Part shown: one piece after another, positions 1-6,131 of the stretch
Numbering within the stretch: the stretch's first letter is position 1
Layout of the letters: each line of letters opens with the position of its first letter
Source of the DNA: a bacterium
GTDB lineage: Bacteria > Zhuqueibacterota > Zhuqueibacteria > Residuimicrobiales > Residuimicrobiaceae
Assembly: GCA_012523655.1 (NCBI GenBank)
Contig: JAAYTV010000134.1
Location: forward strand, 1-21,029
Reading direction: 5' to 3'
DNA length: 21,029 bases
Program-made: the position numbers and the translations under genes
The notes under the pieces: generated by a model
Told to the model about the DNA's origin: nothing
Database searches by the model: none
Seen by the model: only the letters and a program-made list of their open reading frames with translations

Positions 1-406
1 GAGAGGTGCGCGGTTTGAAAGCGCCGCCGCGCAGGCCACGGCCGCCGTTTTTTTTCACCTCATGGGCGATCGTGTACATCTGTTCCTCACTCTCCACAGA
101 ACAGGGACCGGCGATTACACTGACCTGTTCACCGCCGAATGAGGCGCACTTGACTTCAATCACCGTGTTTTCGGGATGAAAGGTGCGGCTGGCCAGTTTA
201 TACGGCACGGTGATGCGTATGACCTCGTGCACCCCTTCCATGACCTCAAACTCACTGGGCTCTACGGATCGTTTATCGCCAATGGCCCCCAGGATGGTCT
301 GGTTCACACCAACGACCTTGTGTACGACAAAACCGATCGACTCCAGACGGTCGGAAACGTTCTGGATCATGGATTCGGTCGCTGTATCCTTCATTACGAT
401 AACCAC
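1..406 (-). CDS. aroF: 3-deoxy-7-phosphoheptulonate (DAHP) synthase, type I-beta, N-terminal part (cut by window edge)
   Basis: Only the first 135 codons lie in the window; the gene continues beyond base 1. DAHP synthase condenses phosphoenolpyruvate and erythrose 4-phosphate, the first step of the shikimate pathway. Residues 1-75 form the ferredoxin-like regulatory domain typical of the Thermotoga-type enzyme (opening VVIVMKDTAT, then GAIGDK near 41-45). The catalytic barrel begins with AGPCSVES (99-106) and RGGAFKPRT (126-134), the family's phosphoenolpyruvate-binding region. I chose the GTG at 406 because it restores the hydrophobic first beta strand seen in homologues and has a GAGAAAGG ribosome-binding site 7 bases upstream; ATG at 394 is the alternative. 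It follows chorismate mutase by 57 bases and is probably co-transcribed with it from the attenuated promoter near 1000. In this family the N-terminal domain usually carries feedback inhibition by Tyr or Phe. Confidence 0.93.
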   Translation of the reverse strand, partial: MVIVMKDTATESMIQNVSDRLESIGFVVHKVVGVNQTILGAIGDKRSVEPSEFEVMEGVHEVIRITVPYKLASRTFHPENTVIEVKCASFGGEQVSVIAGPCSVESEEQMYTIAHEVKKNGGRGLRGGAFKPRTS

Positions 407-463
407 AAAACAGCCTTTCTCAGAGAACCGGTGCTATTGGGCGACTGTCCACATAATGCCATG

Positions 464-718
464 TTAACGCTGAAGGTCCCGACAGCCGGTGATGATGTGT
501 TGAAAAATGATCGCCACCTGTTCCGCGGTCAAGGGACCCTGATTCTGTTCCACGACATGGGCCAAAACGTCAGCCTCGCGGCCGGCGTCCTGTACCTCGA
601 GCCGTTCCTGTTTCTTTAGCCGTCCTATCTGCCGGGCGGCTGCCGCACGCTGGTTGAGCAAGTATACAATCAACTCGTCCAACACATCGATCCGGCTGCG
701 TAATTCAGAGATCGTCAT
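464..718 (-). CDS. aroQ: Chorismate mutase, AroQ type (monofunctional)
   Basis: An 84-residue all-helical protein that converts chorismate to prephenate, the branch point towards Phe and Tyr. The AroQ signature is visible: the first long helix reads ELRSRIDVLDELIVYLLNQR (5-24), with Arg8 and Arg24 in the expected active-site positions, then K35/K36 and an R47-E48 pair (GREAD). The length fits a stand-alone AroQ domain. The ATG at 718 gives the normal N-terminus just before the Arg8 helix and has AGAAGGG immediately upstream; a GTG one codon earlier would be spaced better from AGGAAG, and a longer version starting at 757 would add a non-conserved basic stretch. It is the first structural gene after the leader and attenuator and lies directly upstream of DAHP synthase. 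Cysteine or ACT-type regulatory domains are absent, so control is probably at transcription and through the DAHP synthase. Confidence 0.92.
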   Translation of the reverse strand: MTISELRSRIDVLDELIVYLLNQRAAAARQIGRLKKQERLEVQDAGREADVLAHVVEQNQGPLTAEQVAIIFQHIITGCRDLQR

Positions 719-800
719 CACCCTTCTCTTCCTGGGATCAACGCTGCCAGAGACCAATCTCGTGCGCTGCCGAATCCTTTTTCATACAACCCAAGGCCCT

Positions 801-838
801 AAAATAAAAAACCCACAAGGTCGTTTAAACATTGTGGG
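801..838 (-). terminator. Rho-independent terminator acting as attenuator before aroQ-aroF
   Basis: On the minus strand, CCCACAA (838-832) pairs with TTGTGGG (818-812) over a 13-base loop, followed directly by a TTTTTT-A-TTTT tract (811-801). It lies between the leader peptide stop (864) and the chorismate mutase start (718), inside the transcript from the promoter near 1000. That position makes it an attenuator rather than an end-of-operon terminator. Its 5' arm can instead pair with a segment of the leader reading frame (separate entry). Confidence 0.82.
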
Positions 839-887
839 CGGGTAGGCAGCTCAGCTCATCGGCTCAGGCGTGCTCACACCTCCCACA
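833..887 (-). promoter_or_regulatory. Predicted antiterminator pairing in the aro leader
   Basis: Minus-strand TGTGGG at 887-882, inside the leader reading frame just after the Phe/Tyr codons, is complementary to CCCACA at 838-833, the 5' arm of the terminator. The pairing extends by two G-C pairs after a single A/G mismatch. A ribosome stalled on the Tyr/Phe codons (911-894) would leave 887-882 free to sequester the terminator arm. A ribosome that reaches the stop at 864 would cover it and let the terminator form. Complementarity is seen directly; the mechanism is inferred from classical trp/phe attenuators. Confidence 0.65.
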
Positions 888-932
888 TTTCTTAAAATAG
901 ATATAAGAAAATTTTTCGTGAAAAGCTTTCAT
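864..932 (-). CDS. Phe/Tyr-rich leader peptide of the chorismate mutase-DAHP synthase operon
   Basis: A 22-codon reading frame, ATG at 932 to TGA at 864. Five of its residues are aromatic (F4, F8, Y10, Y12, F13), with the core KFSYIYFKK holding four of them within six codons. The end products of the operon's pathway are Phe and Tyr, so these are the expected control codons. The start lies about 38 bases downstream of the predicted transcription start and 25 bases separate its stop from the terminator stem. The only Shine-Dalgarno candidate is an AGGA just two bases from the ATG, which is unusually close. No other start codon exists in frame, because a TAA lies 11 codons upstream. Its product has no expected function beyond being translated. 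It was judged real from the combination of codon content, promoter position, terminator and antiterminator complementarity, not from homology. Confidence 0.72.
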   Translation of the reverse strand: MKAFHEKFSYIYFKKCGRCEHA

Positions 933-976
933 AATCCTGTGTAGGTTTCGAACACGCTCTTATGGATTTCGATTTA

Positions 977-1004
977 AATTTAATCAAATTCTTACAATAG
1001 TCAA
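977..1004 (-). promoter_or_regulatory. Promoter for the leader-aroQ-aroF unit
   Basis: Minus-strand TTGACT (1004-999) and TAAATT (982-977) are separated by 16 bases in an A/T-rich stretch that contrasts with the surrounding G+C-rich DNA. The same TAAATT -10 form occurs in the promoter at 6000-6028. Transcription would begin near 970, giving a leader of about 250 bases before chorismate mutase. Confidence 0.6.
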
Positions 1005-1300
1005 GGCTTTTTTTCGGAATTGTCCAATGCCGGTAGAGGTGGTTAACGCGCAGGACGATTTCATGCCATCGTGCGCGAACGAAAGCAGATAAAGCAATCA
1101 GCAGAATCGGACAAAGACCAGCCGGCCGGATAGCCGAAGGTGCGGGCCGCACGGACAAGCAAAAGCATGCGCGGCTGATCAGAGTAAAGCCGGAGTAAAA
1201 AGCGGGCGTAACGAAAGCGATCCTTGACTTGGTCAAAGCAAGTTACCGGCGCGATCCGGCAAATGCACGGGATGCAAAGAGGGTTCAGCGTCTTGACCGA
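1005..1300. other. Intergenic region between queF and the aro promoter
   Basis: No convincing gene lies here. A minus-strand open frame (892-1236) crosses the aro promoter and leader, has no ribosome-binding site worth the name and looks unlike a protein family. A small inverted repeat TTGAC-TTG-GTCAA is present at 1224-1236. It could be an operator, but its relation to any promoter is unclear. No U-tract terminator was found after queF. Confidence 0.5.
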
Positions 1301-1702
1301 TCAGCCGGCCACTTGGCCCTTGAATCCCCGGCTGCGATATTCCGCAGTGACCACCGTATGCACATTGCCGCGCGGATTAAAATCGCCGCGAATGTGCAGA
1401 TAGCGGGGCTTCAGCGCCTGCACCAGGGCTTCGAGAAGTTCGTTGGTCACCTCCTCATGAAAAATGCCGCGATCCCGATACTTGTTGATGAACAGCTTCC
1501 AAGATTTCAGTTCCAGACAGTATCGATTGGGGATGTAGCGGATCTCGATGACGGCAAAATCCGGATAACCCGTGCGCGGGCACAGGCAGGTGAATTCCGG
1601 ATTTACGATCGTGATGACATAATCCCGATGTCGATAAATATTGTCAAACACCTCCAGGCGGGATTGCATGATTTCGCGTTGTCCGCGTTTAAGTTCTTGC
1701 AT
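1301..1702 (-). CDS. queF: NADPH-dependent 7-cyano-7-deazaguanine (preQ0) reductase
   Basis: A 133-residue single-domain (B. subtilis-type, unimodular) QueF that reduces the nitrile of preQ0 to the aminomethyl group of preQ1 for queuosine tRNA modification. The motif EFTCLCPRTGYPDFA (36-50) carries the catalytic Cys41 and Asp48, seven residues apart as in known enzymes. ELKSWKLF (64-71) is the QueF signature, and GIFHEE holds His82-Glu83, the substrate-binding pair. The start at 1702 lies 4 bases after the queC stop and has GGAAAG about 7 bases upstream, inside the end of queC. Alternatives at 1717 (ATG) and 1765 would overlap queC, the last by 59 bases. It is the last gene of the queD-queC-queF group. 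Confidence 0.94.
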   Translation of the reverse strand: MQELKRGQREIMQSRLEVFDNIYRHRDYVITIVNPEFTCLCPRTGYPDFAVIEIRYIPNRYCLELKSWKLFINKYRDRGIFHEEVTNELLEALVQALKPRYLHIRGDFNPRGNVHTVVTAEYRSRGFKGQVAG

Positions 1703-1706
1703 AATC

Positions 1707-2393
1707 TTACTTTCCATAAAATTGGTAAGGGATGGGATCGACGAGACCGGCTTCTTTAAATCCATTCAACCGGATCCGGCAGCTCTCGCACAGACCGCAA
1801 GCCAGCCCCGCGGGCGATGGATCATAGCAGCTGAATGTGTAGCCAAACTCTACGCCCAACTGAACGCCACGGCGGATGATATCCGCTTTGTTCAAGAAGA
1901 GCAACGGCGCATAAATGTGGATGTGAACGCCTTCGTTCCCTGTGCGGGTGGCCAGGCCAGCCAGTTGTTCAAAAGCCGCGATGAATTCAGGACGGCAATC
2001 GGTGTAACCGCTGTAGTCCAAGCTGTTGACACCGATGTAGATGGCGGTAGCACCTATCACCTCGGCATACGCCAGCGCACAGGAGAGCAGGATTGTGTTG
2101 CGCGCCGGCACATAGGTGGAAGGGATCGTGCCGGGGACCGGTTCCTGCTTGGGCACCTCCCATTCATCCGTAAGCGCAGAGCCGCCGATCTGACGTAGAT
2201 CGATATGAAAAATTTTGTGGCTCTCAACGCCGATTTGGGCAGCCACCTTCAATGCAGCCTGTATCTCCACCGCAGCCCGCTGTCCATAATCAAAGGTTAG
2301 AGCAGTCATCGTCCACCCTTCTGACTTGGCGATGGCCAGCGTGGTCGCCGAGTCCAGCCCGCCGCTCAACAAACAGATCGCACGGTTCATCAT
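1707..2393 (-). CDS. queC: 7-cyano-7-deazaguanine (preQ0) synthase
   Basis: A 228-residue ATP-dependent amide/nitrile-forming enzyme that converts 7-carboxy-7-deazaguanine and ammonia to preQ0. The PP-loop motif SGGLDS is at 10-15, followed by the FDYGQR stretch of the family. YVPARN and GVNSLDYSGYTDCRPEF lie in the middle as in QueC. The zinc site is formed by Cys189, Cys199, Cys202 and Cys205 (CGLCESC). Length and all motifs match. Two adjacent ATGs (2393 and 2390) are possible starts; GTAGGTT precedes them. It sits between queD, 102 bases upstream, and queF, 4 bases downstream. Confidence 0.96.
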   Translation of the reverse strand: MMNRAICLLSGGLDSATTLAIAKSEGWTMTALTFDYGQRAAVEIQAALKVAAQIGVESHKIFHIDLRQIGGSALTDEWEVPKQEPVPGTIPSTYVPARNTILLSCALAYAEVIGATAIYIGVNSLDYSGYTDCRPEFIAAFEQLAGLATRTGNEGVHIHIYAPLLFLNKADIIRRGVQLGVEFGYTFSCYDPSPAGLACGLCESCRIRLNGFKEAGLVDPIPYQFYGK

Positions 2394-2495
2394 AACCTAC
2401 AAAATGAGGAACAGTAAGCGGATGGTTTTAAATTCGCAGAGATCATGTGTATCTGCTGCACCTGCCTGCTGCGGCCCTGTATCAGGGCAATCCCC

Positions 2496-2864
2496 TCACT
2501 CCTCCGTATAGACGACGGAGAATTTATTCGATTCGAACACTTCCACCTGGACCATGCGCGCATGCGCCGGCAGTTCTTTTTTAATCCACTCATAGATATA
2601 ACGGGCCATGTTCTCCGAAGTGGGCGTCATCTGATCAAACGGCGCCACTTCATTGAGGATTTGATGATCCAGTGGTTCGAGGCAGGTTTCCAGTAGTTCC
2701 CGTACGTCGGCCAAATCCATGGCCATGCCGCTTTCGTCCACTTTTTTAGCGCCCACCGTCAGACGGATTTTCCAGTTATGACCGTGAACGCGTTTGCACG
2801 CACCGGAATAATCCGGCAGAAAATGGGCCGCGGAAAATTCCGACTCTACATTCAGCTTATACAT
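2496..2864 (-). CDS. queD: 6-carboxy-5,6,7,8-tetrahydropterin synthase
   Basis: A 122-residue member of the 6-pyruvoyl-tetrahydropterin synthase family that turns 7,8-dihydroneopterin triphosphate into 6-carboxytetrahydropterin in queuosine precursor synthesis. Zinc ligands are His14 (SAAH), His27 and His29 (HGHNW); the catalytic Cys23 precedes them in SGACKRVHGHN. The LDHQILN motif (65-71) and Glu111 complete the active site. The ATG at 2864 was chosen over the upstream start at 2912 because AGGGAGG lies 5 bases before it and homologues start at this point; the longer form would add 16 residues encoded by a terminator stem. It is first of the que genes. The third enzyme of the pathway, the radical SAM protein QueE, is not in this window. 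Confidence 0.93.
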   Translation of the reverse strand: MYKLNVESEFSAAHFLPDYSGACKRVHGHNWKIRLTVGAKKVDESGMAMDLADVRELLETCLEPLDHQILNEVAPFDQMTPTSENMARYIYEWIKKELPAHARMVQVEVFESNKFSVVYTEE

Positions 2865-2869
2865 GGGCG

Positions 2870-2885
2870 CCTCCCTGTAAAGGGA
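2870..2885 (-). promoter_or_regulatory. Small hairpin overlapping the queD ribosome-binding site
   Basis: Minus-strand TCCCT (2885-2881) and AGGGA (2876-2872) are perfect complements with a 4-base loop. The second arm is most of the queD Shine-Dalgarno sequence AGGGAGG (2876-2870). The stem is short and may be chance. It does not resemble a preQ1-I, -II or -III riboswitch by eye: the A-rich tail and conserved loop bases are missing. Confidence 0.3.
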
Positions 2886-2890
2886 TCGTT

Positions 2891-2935
2891 TAAAATAGAA
2901 AGGGCGAGCCATTCTTCGGCTCGAATGGTCCGCCC
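2891..2935 (-). terminator. Hairpin terminator after the aminotransferase gene, 27 bases before queD
   Basis: On the minus strand, GGGCG-GA-CCATTC pairs with GAATGG-CT-CGCCC around an 8-base loop, giving 11 base pairs with a 2x2 internal loop, followed by TTTCTATTTT (2901-2892). A second, mutually exclusive hairpin, CGAGCC with GGCTCG, lies inside the same segment. It ends the corrinoid-kinase-aminotransferase operon. Its 3' end is only about 27 bases from the queD start, leaving no room for a promoter between them. So the que genes either have a promoter upstream inside the terminator region or depend on read-through. Confidence 0.75.
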
Positions 2936-2959
2936 ATGCCTACGGAATTTACGGATTGT

Positions 2960-4183
2960 CTACAGGTGATCCGCATGCTCTTTAATTTTGGCGATGGCCT
3001 CGGCGATATCGTTCATGTCCTCTTCGGTAGCCAGCAGAATGTTCTGCGTAAACCAGACCGCCTCTTCATAGCAGGCTTTCTCGGTCTCCGGGCACAGGAA
3101 AGTCTGGTAATTCACCGGCAGGGCTACGGATTTGCCCCGGGGGCCAAAGGCGCGGTTCAGAAACACCGGCTGCCGGTACAGGGGGATGGAGTAGCCGGCG
3201 CTGCAAGGGATGCCCTCCTTGCGCAGGGCTTCAATAAATACTTGCTTGGATTTGCCGGCAAAATGGTCTTTCTGGTAGCGAAAGATGTAGAGATGACAGG
3301 CATGTGAAGTCACGCGCTCATCCTGCGGCAGCACCTCGATGCCTTCTATCGGCCCCAACAGTTCATCGAGCTTTTTCAAATTTTGCTGACGGATTTTCAA
3401 CAACTCGTCGTAGCGCTCCAGTTGGGCCAGCAGCACAGCGGATTGGAATTCCGTAATGCGATAGTTGCCGCCGAAATAGAAATGTTCATACCACAGGCCG
3501 TCTTCGCTGCGACCACAGTTATGGTGGGAACGGGCGAATTTGGCGATCAAGTCATCGTTGGTGAGGATGATTCCGCCTTCGCCGGCGTTGATATTTTTTG
3601 AGGACTGGAAAGAAAAACAGCCGGCGTCGGCCAGGGCGCCGACCCGTTTGCCGTTCCATTCAGCGCCCCACGCTTGCGCCGCGTCCTCAATCACTTTCAA
3701 ATGGTGCTTTTGCGCCACAGCCATGATCGCGTCCATATCCGCAGGCCGTCCGGCGAAATGGACCGGCATAATGGCTTCAGTGCGCGGACTGATGGCCTGT
3801 TCGATGGCGTTGGCATCCATATTATAGGTTTGCGGATCGATGTCGATGAACACCGGCACGCAGCCTGCTTCCACAGCCGCAGAGGCGGTGGCGATAAAAG
3901 TATAGGCTGGACAGATCACCTCAGAGCCGGGGTTGACGTCGGCTGCAGTAAGCGCCAGCCGCAAGGCGGTGGTGCCGCTGTTGACCGCGATGCCGTACTT
4001 GGCCTCCTGATAGGCTGCATATTTTTGCTCAAATCGTTCGGTCACCTTGCCGTTGAGGCGGCCCCATTTGCCGCTTTTAACTACTTCGGTCAGATTTTCG
4101 ATCTCTTCATCACCCCATACCGGCCAAACCGGGAACGGTGCTTTGCGGACAGGCGTACCGCCTTTAATCGCCAAAGACGCCAT
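2960..4183 (-). CDS. DegT/DnrJ/EryC1/StrS family PLP-dependent aminotransferase
   Basis: A 407-residue fold-type I aminotransferase that normally transfers an amino group from Glu or Gln to a keto-sugar or keto-cyclitol. It shows the N-terminal LAIKGGTPVR, NSGTTALRLAL (68-78) binding the PLP phosphate, EDAAQAWGA with Asp167 contacting the pyridine nitrogen, and SFQSSKNINAGEGG with the Schiff-base Lys196. Length is normal. The ATG at 4183 has GGAGG five bases upstream; a TTG at 4195 would be the longer form. It is third in an operon with a GHMP kinase (39 bases upstream) and a corrinoid protein, and is followed by a terminator. The partnership with a sugar kinase suggests an amino-sugar or aminocyclitol product, but the substrate cannot be read from sequence. 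The family also includes 3-amino-5-hydroxybenzoate synthases. Confidence 0.9.
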   Translation of the reverse strand: MASLAIKGGTPVRKAPFPVWPVWGDEEIENLTEVVKSGKWGRLNGKVTERFEQKYAAYQEAKYGIAVNSGTTALRLALTAADVNPGSEVICPAYTFIATASAAVEAGCVPVFIDIDPQTYNMDANAIEQAISPRTEAIMPVHFAGRPADMDAIMAVAQKHHLKVIEDAAQAWGAEWNGKRVGALADAGCFSFQSSKNINAGEGGIILTNDDLIAKFARSHHNCGRSEDGLWYEHFYFGGNYRITEFQSAVLLAQLERYDELLKIRQQNLKKLDELLGPIEGIEVLPQDERVTSHACHLYIFRYQKDHFAGKSKQVFIEALRKEGIPCSAGYSIPLYRQPVFLNRAFGPRGKSVALPVNYQTFLCPETEKACYEEAVWFTQNILLATEEDMNDIAEAIAKIKEHADHL

Positions 4184-4222
4184 GATATCCTCCAAACATC
4201 TGAATTGATACAGGGGCTGTCG

Positions 4223-5302
4223 CTATTTACTTCCATTCGCCTCTGTACCCGTGTCCTTGAAAATAGTCAACGGGTAGGGCTCCAGTTCCATCTCGTGCAG
4301 TTTTTGCAGCAAAGCGGCCTGCGCCTTTTGGTCGCGGGCGACGAATTGCACACAGCCATCACCCTGTGAACCAACGCCCTTGCCGCCATAAACGAATTCG
4401 CTGATCTCCGGGCTGGACAGCACAAAATGCAGCTTGGGAGAGAGAAACTCCTGAGGGCAGGCGGGAGCCAGAAACAGATCGAAAAAACGCTGCGCTTCGG
4501 TCATCAACGCGCCCAGCTGCTGCGCATCGCCCTGTTCCAGCGCTTCTCGTCCGCGGAAAAGAATGTCTTTATTCACCGGCCCGAGGTAATAGCGCACATC
4601 TTCACCGATTTTGCCCCCGCTCTTGGGATAGCAGGCATTCAGATCAGCGAGAATCTTTTGCGTATTCTTGCCGGCTTTAAGGTCCGCCACCACCATATGA
4701 ATGTCGGCAGCCGGATGGACTTCCTGTACCTCCAGACGTTCGCCGTCGAAAGTCAGAAAGACCGGGATAGAACCATAGGCGCACGCCTGATCCATTCTGC
4801 CGCAGCGCGACGGCGTGAGAATTTCTCCCTGATACGCCAGCTCCATCTCCCCACGCTTGGTCAGCTTTAAATTATAAAGCTGATTGAAGGCGCGAGCCAC
4901 CATCACATTGTTGGCTGCCGAAGAAGACAGCCCTTTGCGAATGGGCAGATCCATTCGATAGGCATCGATCTCCAAGCCCTGGACATCATAATGGCACATA
5001 GCGGTGTAAGCAACGCCCGCCGTATAGCTGTAGAATCCGCCCTCCACAGCCACCTCCAACAGCTTATCCATATCCAGATCGATCTCATGCGGGCCCAGCA
5101 CCTTGCCGTCCGGCAAGGTGGTGCGAATGATGATCTTGTTCGGATGACGCTTGATCCGGCTGTAGATCCCCTGATTGGTGCCGACGATCAGACAATATCC
5201 TTTATGAATCGAGGAATCCATACGCCGATATCCGCCGGCCCAATCCGAATGTTCCCCGAGCAGGCAAAGTCGACCGGGGACGAACAGATCAACCATGTCC
5301 AT
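4223..5302 (-). CDS. GHMP-family small-molecule kinase (galactokinase-like)
   Basis: A 359-residue ATP-dependent kinase of the galactokinase/homoserine/mevalonate/phosphomevalonate kinase superfamily. Motif 1 is VPGRLCLLGEHSDWAGG (8-24), motif 2 is the ATP loop PIRKGLSSSAANN (120-132), the likely catalytic Asp171 is in GRMDQACAYGS, and motif 3 is GGKGVGSQGDG (306-316). The GEHSDW and RMDQ forms point to a sugar 1-kinase (galactokinase or L-fucose/L-arabinose kinase-like) more than to mevalonate or homoserine kinase, but the sugar is unknown. A start at ATG 5302, with ATG 5296 possible, leaves 7 bases to the corrinoid gene stop; a longer start would overlap that gene by about 80 bases. No strong Shine-Dalgarno is present, so translation may be coupled to the corrinoid gene. 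Confidence 0.87.
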   Translation of the reverse strand: MDMVDLFVPGRLCLLGEHSDWAGGYRRMDSSIHKGYCLIVGTNQGIYSRIKRHPNKIIIRTTLPDGKVLGPHEIDLDMDKLLEVAVEGGFYSYTAGVAYTAMCHYDVQGLEIDAYRMDLPIRKGLSSSAANNVMVARAFNQLYNLKLTKRGEMELAYQGEILTPSRCGRMDQACAYGSIPVFLTFDGERLEVQEVHPAADIHMVVADLKAGKNTQKILADLNACYPKSGGKIGEDVRYYLGPVNKDILFRGREALEQGDAQQLGALMTEAQRFFDLFLAPACPQEFLSPKLHFVLSSPEISEFVYGGKGVGSQGDGCVQFVARDQKAQAALLQKLHEMELEPYPLTIFKDTGTEANGSK

Positions 5303-5309
5303 AGAGTGA

Positions 5310-5948
5310 TCAGCTCTTCTGCAAGAACTGGCGGGCCAAGTCCACGGCCGAGGCGGCGTCCGGCGCGTATCCATCCGCACCGATCTCATCAGAGAAACTC
5401 TGCGTCAACGGCGCGCCGCCGACCATGACTTTTACCTGTTTTCTCAGACCGCTCTCATTCAATGCAGCGACCGTGTCTTTCATATTCAACATCGTCGTGG
5501 TCAGCAGAGCGGACATGCCGATGATCTCGGCCTGGTTGGTCTTGACCGCCTCGACGAATTTTTCCGGCGTTACATCCACGCCCAGATCGATCACCTCAAA
5601 ACCTGCGCCTTCCATCATCATGGCCACCAGGTTCTTGCCGATGTCATGCAGATCGCCCTTGACCGTGCCGACAACGAACTTGGCTTCCGGCTTGATGCCG
5701 GTCTCTGCCAGTTTGGGACGGAGAATTTTCATCCCGGCTTTCATGGCACGGGCTGCGATGAGAACTTCAGGAACGTAAAATTCATTGGCTTTAAATTTCT
5801 GACCCACGACGTTCATGCCTGCGATCAAACCCTTGGTCAGCACCTCAACCGGCGCCAGGCCGGACGCCAACGCTGCATTGGTGTACTCTTCTGTTTTGGG
5901 CGCACTGCCGCTGATCACACTTGCCGCCAGATCTTCCAGAACCGCCAT
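5310..5948 (-). CDS. Methyltransferase-cognate corrinoid protein (MtaC/MtbC-like)
   Basis: A 212-residue cobalamin-binding protein. Residues 1-85 form the helical cap domain (VGQKFKANEFYVPEVLIAAR, 48-67). The Rossmann-like B12 domain follows, with GDLHDIGKN (98-106) whose His101 is the lower cobalt ligand, SALLTTTM (146-153) and GGAP (177-180). Such proteins carry a methyl group between a substrate-specific methyltransferase (MtaB, MtbB, MttB) and an acceptor methyltransferase. Neither partner is in the window. It has an excellent AGGAGG five bases before the ATG and the near-consensus promoter at 6000-6028, and is first in an operon with a GHMP kinase and a DegT aminotransferase, an unexpected setting. 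The leader is about 45 bases, too short for a cobalamin riboswitch. Confidence 0.92.
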   Translation of the reverse strand: MAVLEDLAASVISGSAPKTEEYTNAALASGLAPVEVLTKGLIAGMNVVGQKFKANEFYVPEVLIAARAMKAGMKILRPKLAETGIKPEAKFVVGTVKGDLHDIGKNLVAMMMEGAGFEVIDLGVDVTPEKFVEAVKTNQAEIIGMSALLTTTMLNMKDTVAALNESGLRKQVKVMVGGAPLTQSFSDEIGADGYAPDAASAVDLARQFLQKS

Positions 5949-5999
5949 AGTAACCTCCTGTAGAGCCGTTGATTTACATCGAAATGTATATTTTAGACC

Positions 6000-6028
6000 A
6001 ATTTACTAAAGATTATTCCCCTTGTCAA
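6000..6028 (-). promoter_or_regulatory. Sigma70-type promoter of the corrinoid-kinase-aminotransferase operon
   Basis: Minus-strand consensus TTGACA (6028-6023), a 17-base spacer and TAAATT (6005-6000) lie in an A/T-rich stretch, about 50 bases upstream of the corrinoid gene start. Confidence 0.75.
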
Positions 6029-6131
6029 TAAAGATTTATTTTATTCCTCTCTTTGTTCAAGCTAAAAGAGAACGCAAATCCTGATTCAAACCGTAAAACG
6101 CTGTTGCCATCCCCAGGCTGCTCATGACAGG

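Noticed and set aside
176..619. Plus-strand frame of 147 codons opposite DAHP synthase and chorismate mutase
   Set aside because: It is the antisense shadow of two well-supported genes.
892..1236. Open frame of 114 codons on the minus strand
   Set aside because: It spans the aro promoter and leader in another frame, has no family-like motifs and lacks a ribosome-binding site.
1707..1765. Longer queF start overlapping queC
   Set aside because: The start at 1702 has its own ribosome-binding site just after queC and yields the usual N-terminus.
2865..2960. Possible preQ1 riboswitch before queD
   Set aside because: The hairpin and tail do not match the conserved loop bases of preQ1-I, -II or -III as far as I can see by eye.
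3674..4369. Plus-strand frame of 231 codons
   Set aside because: It lies antisense across the DegT aminotransferase and the end of the GHMP kinase, both with clear motifs.
5949..6000. Possible cobalamin riboswitch before the corrinoid gene
   Set aside because: The leader between promoter and start is only about 45 bases, far too short, and no B12-box-like sequence is seen.
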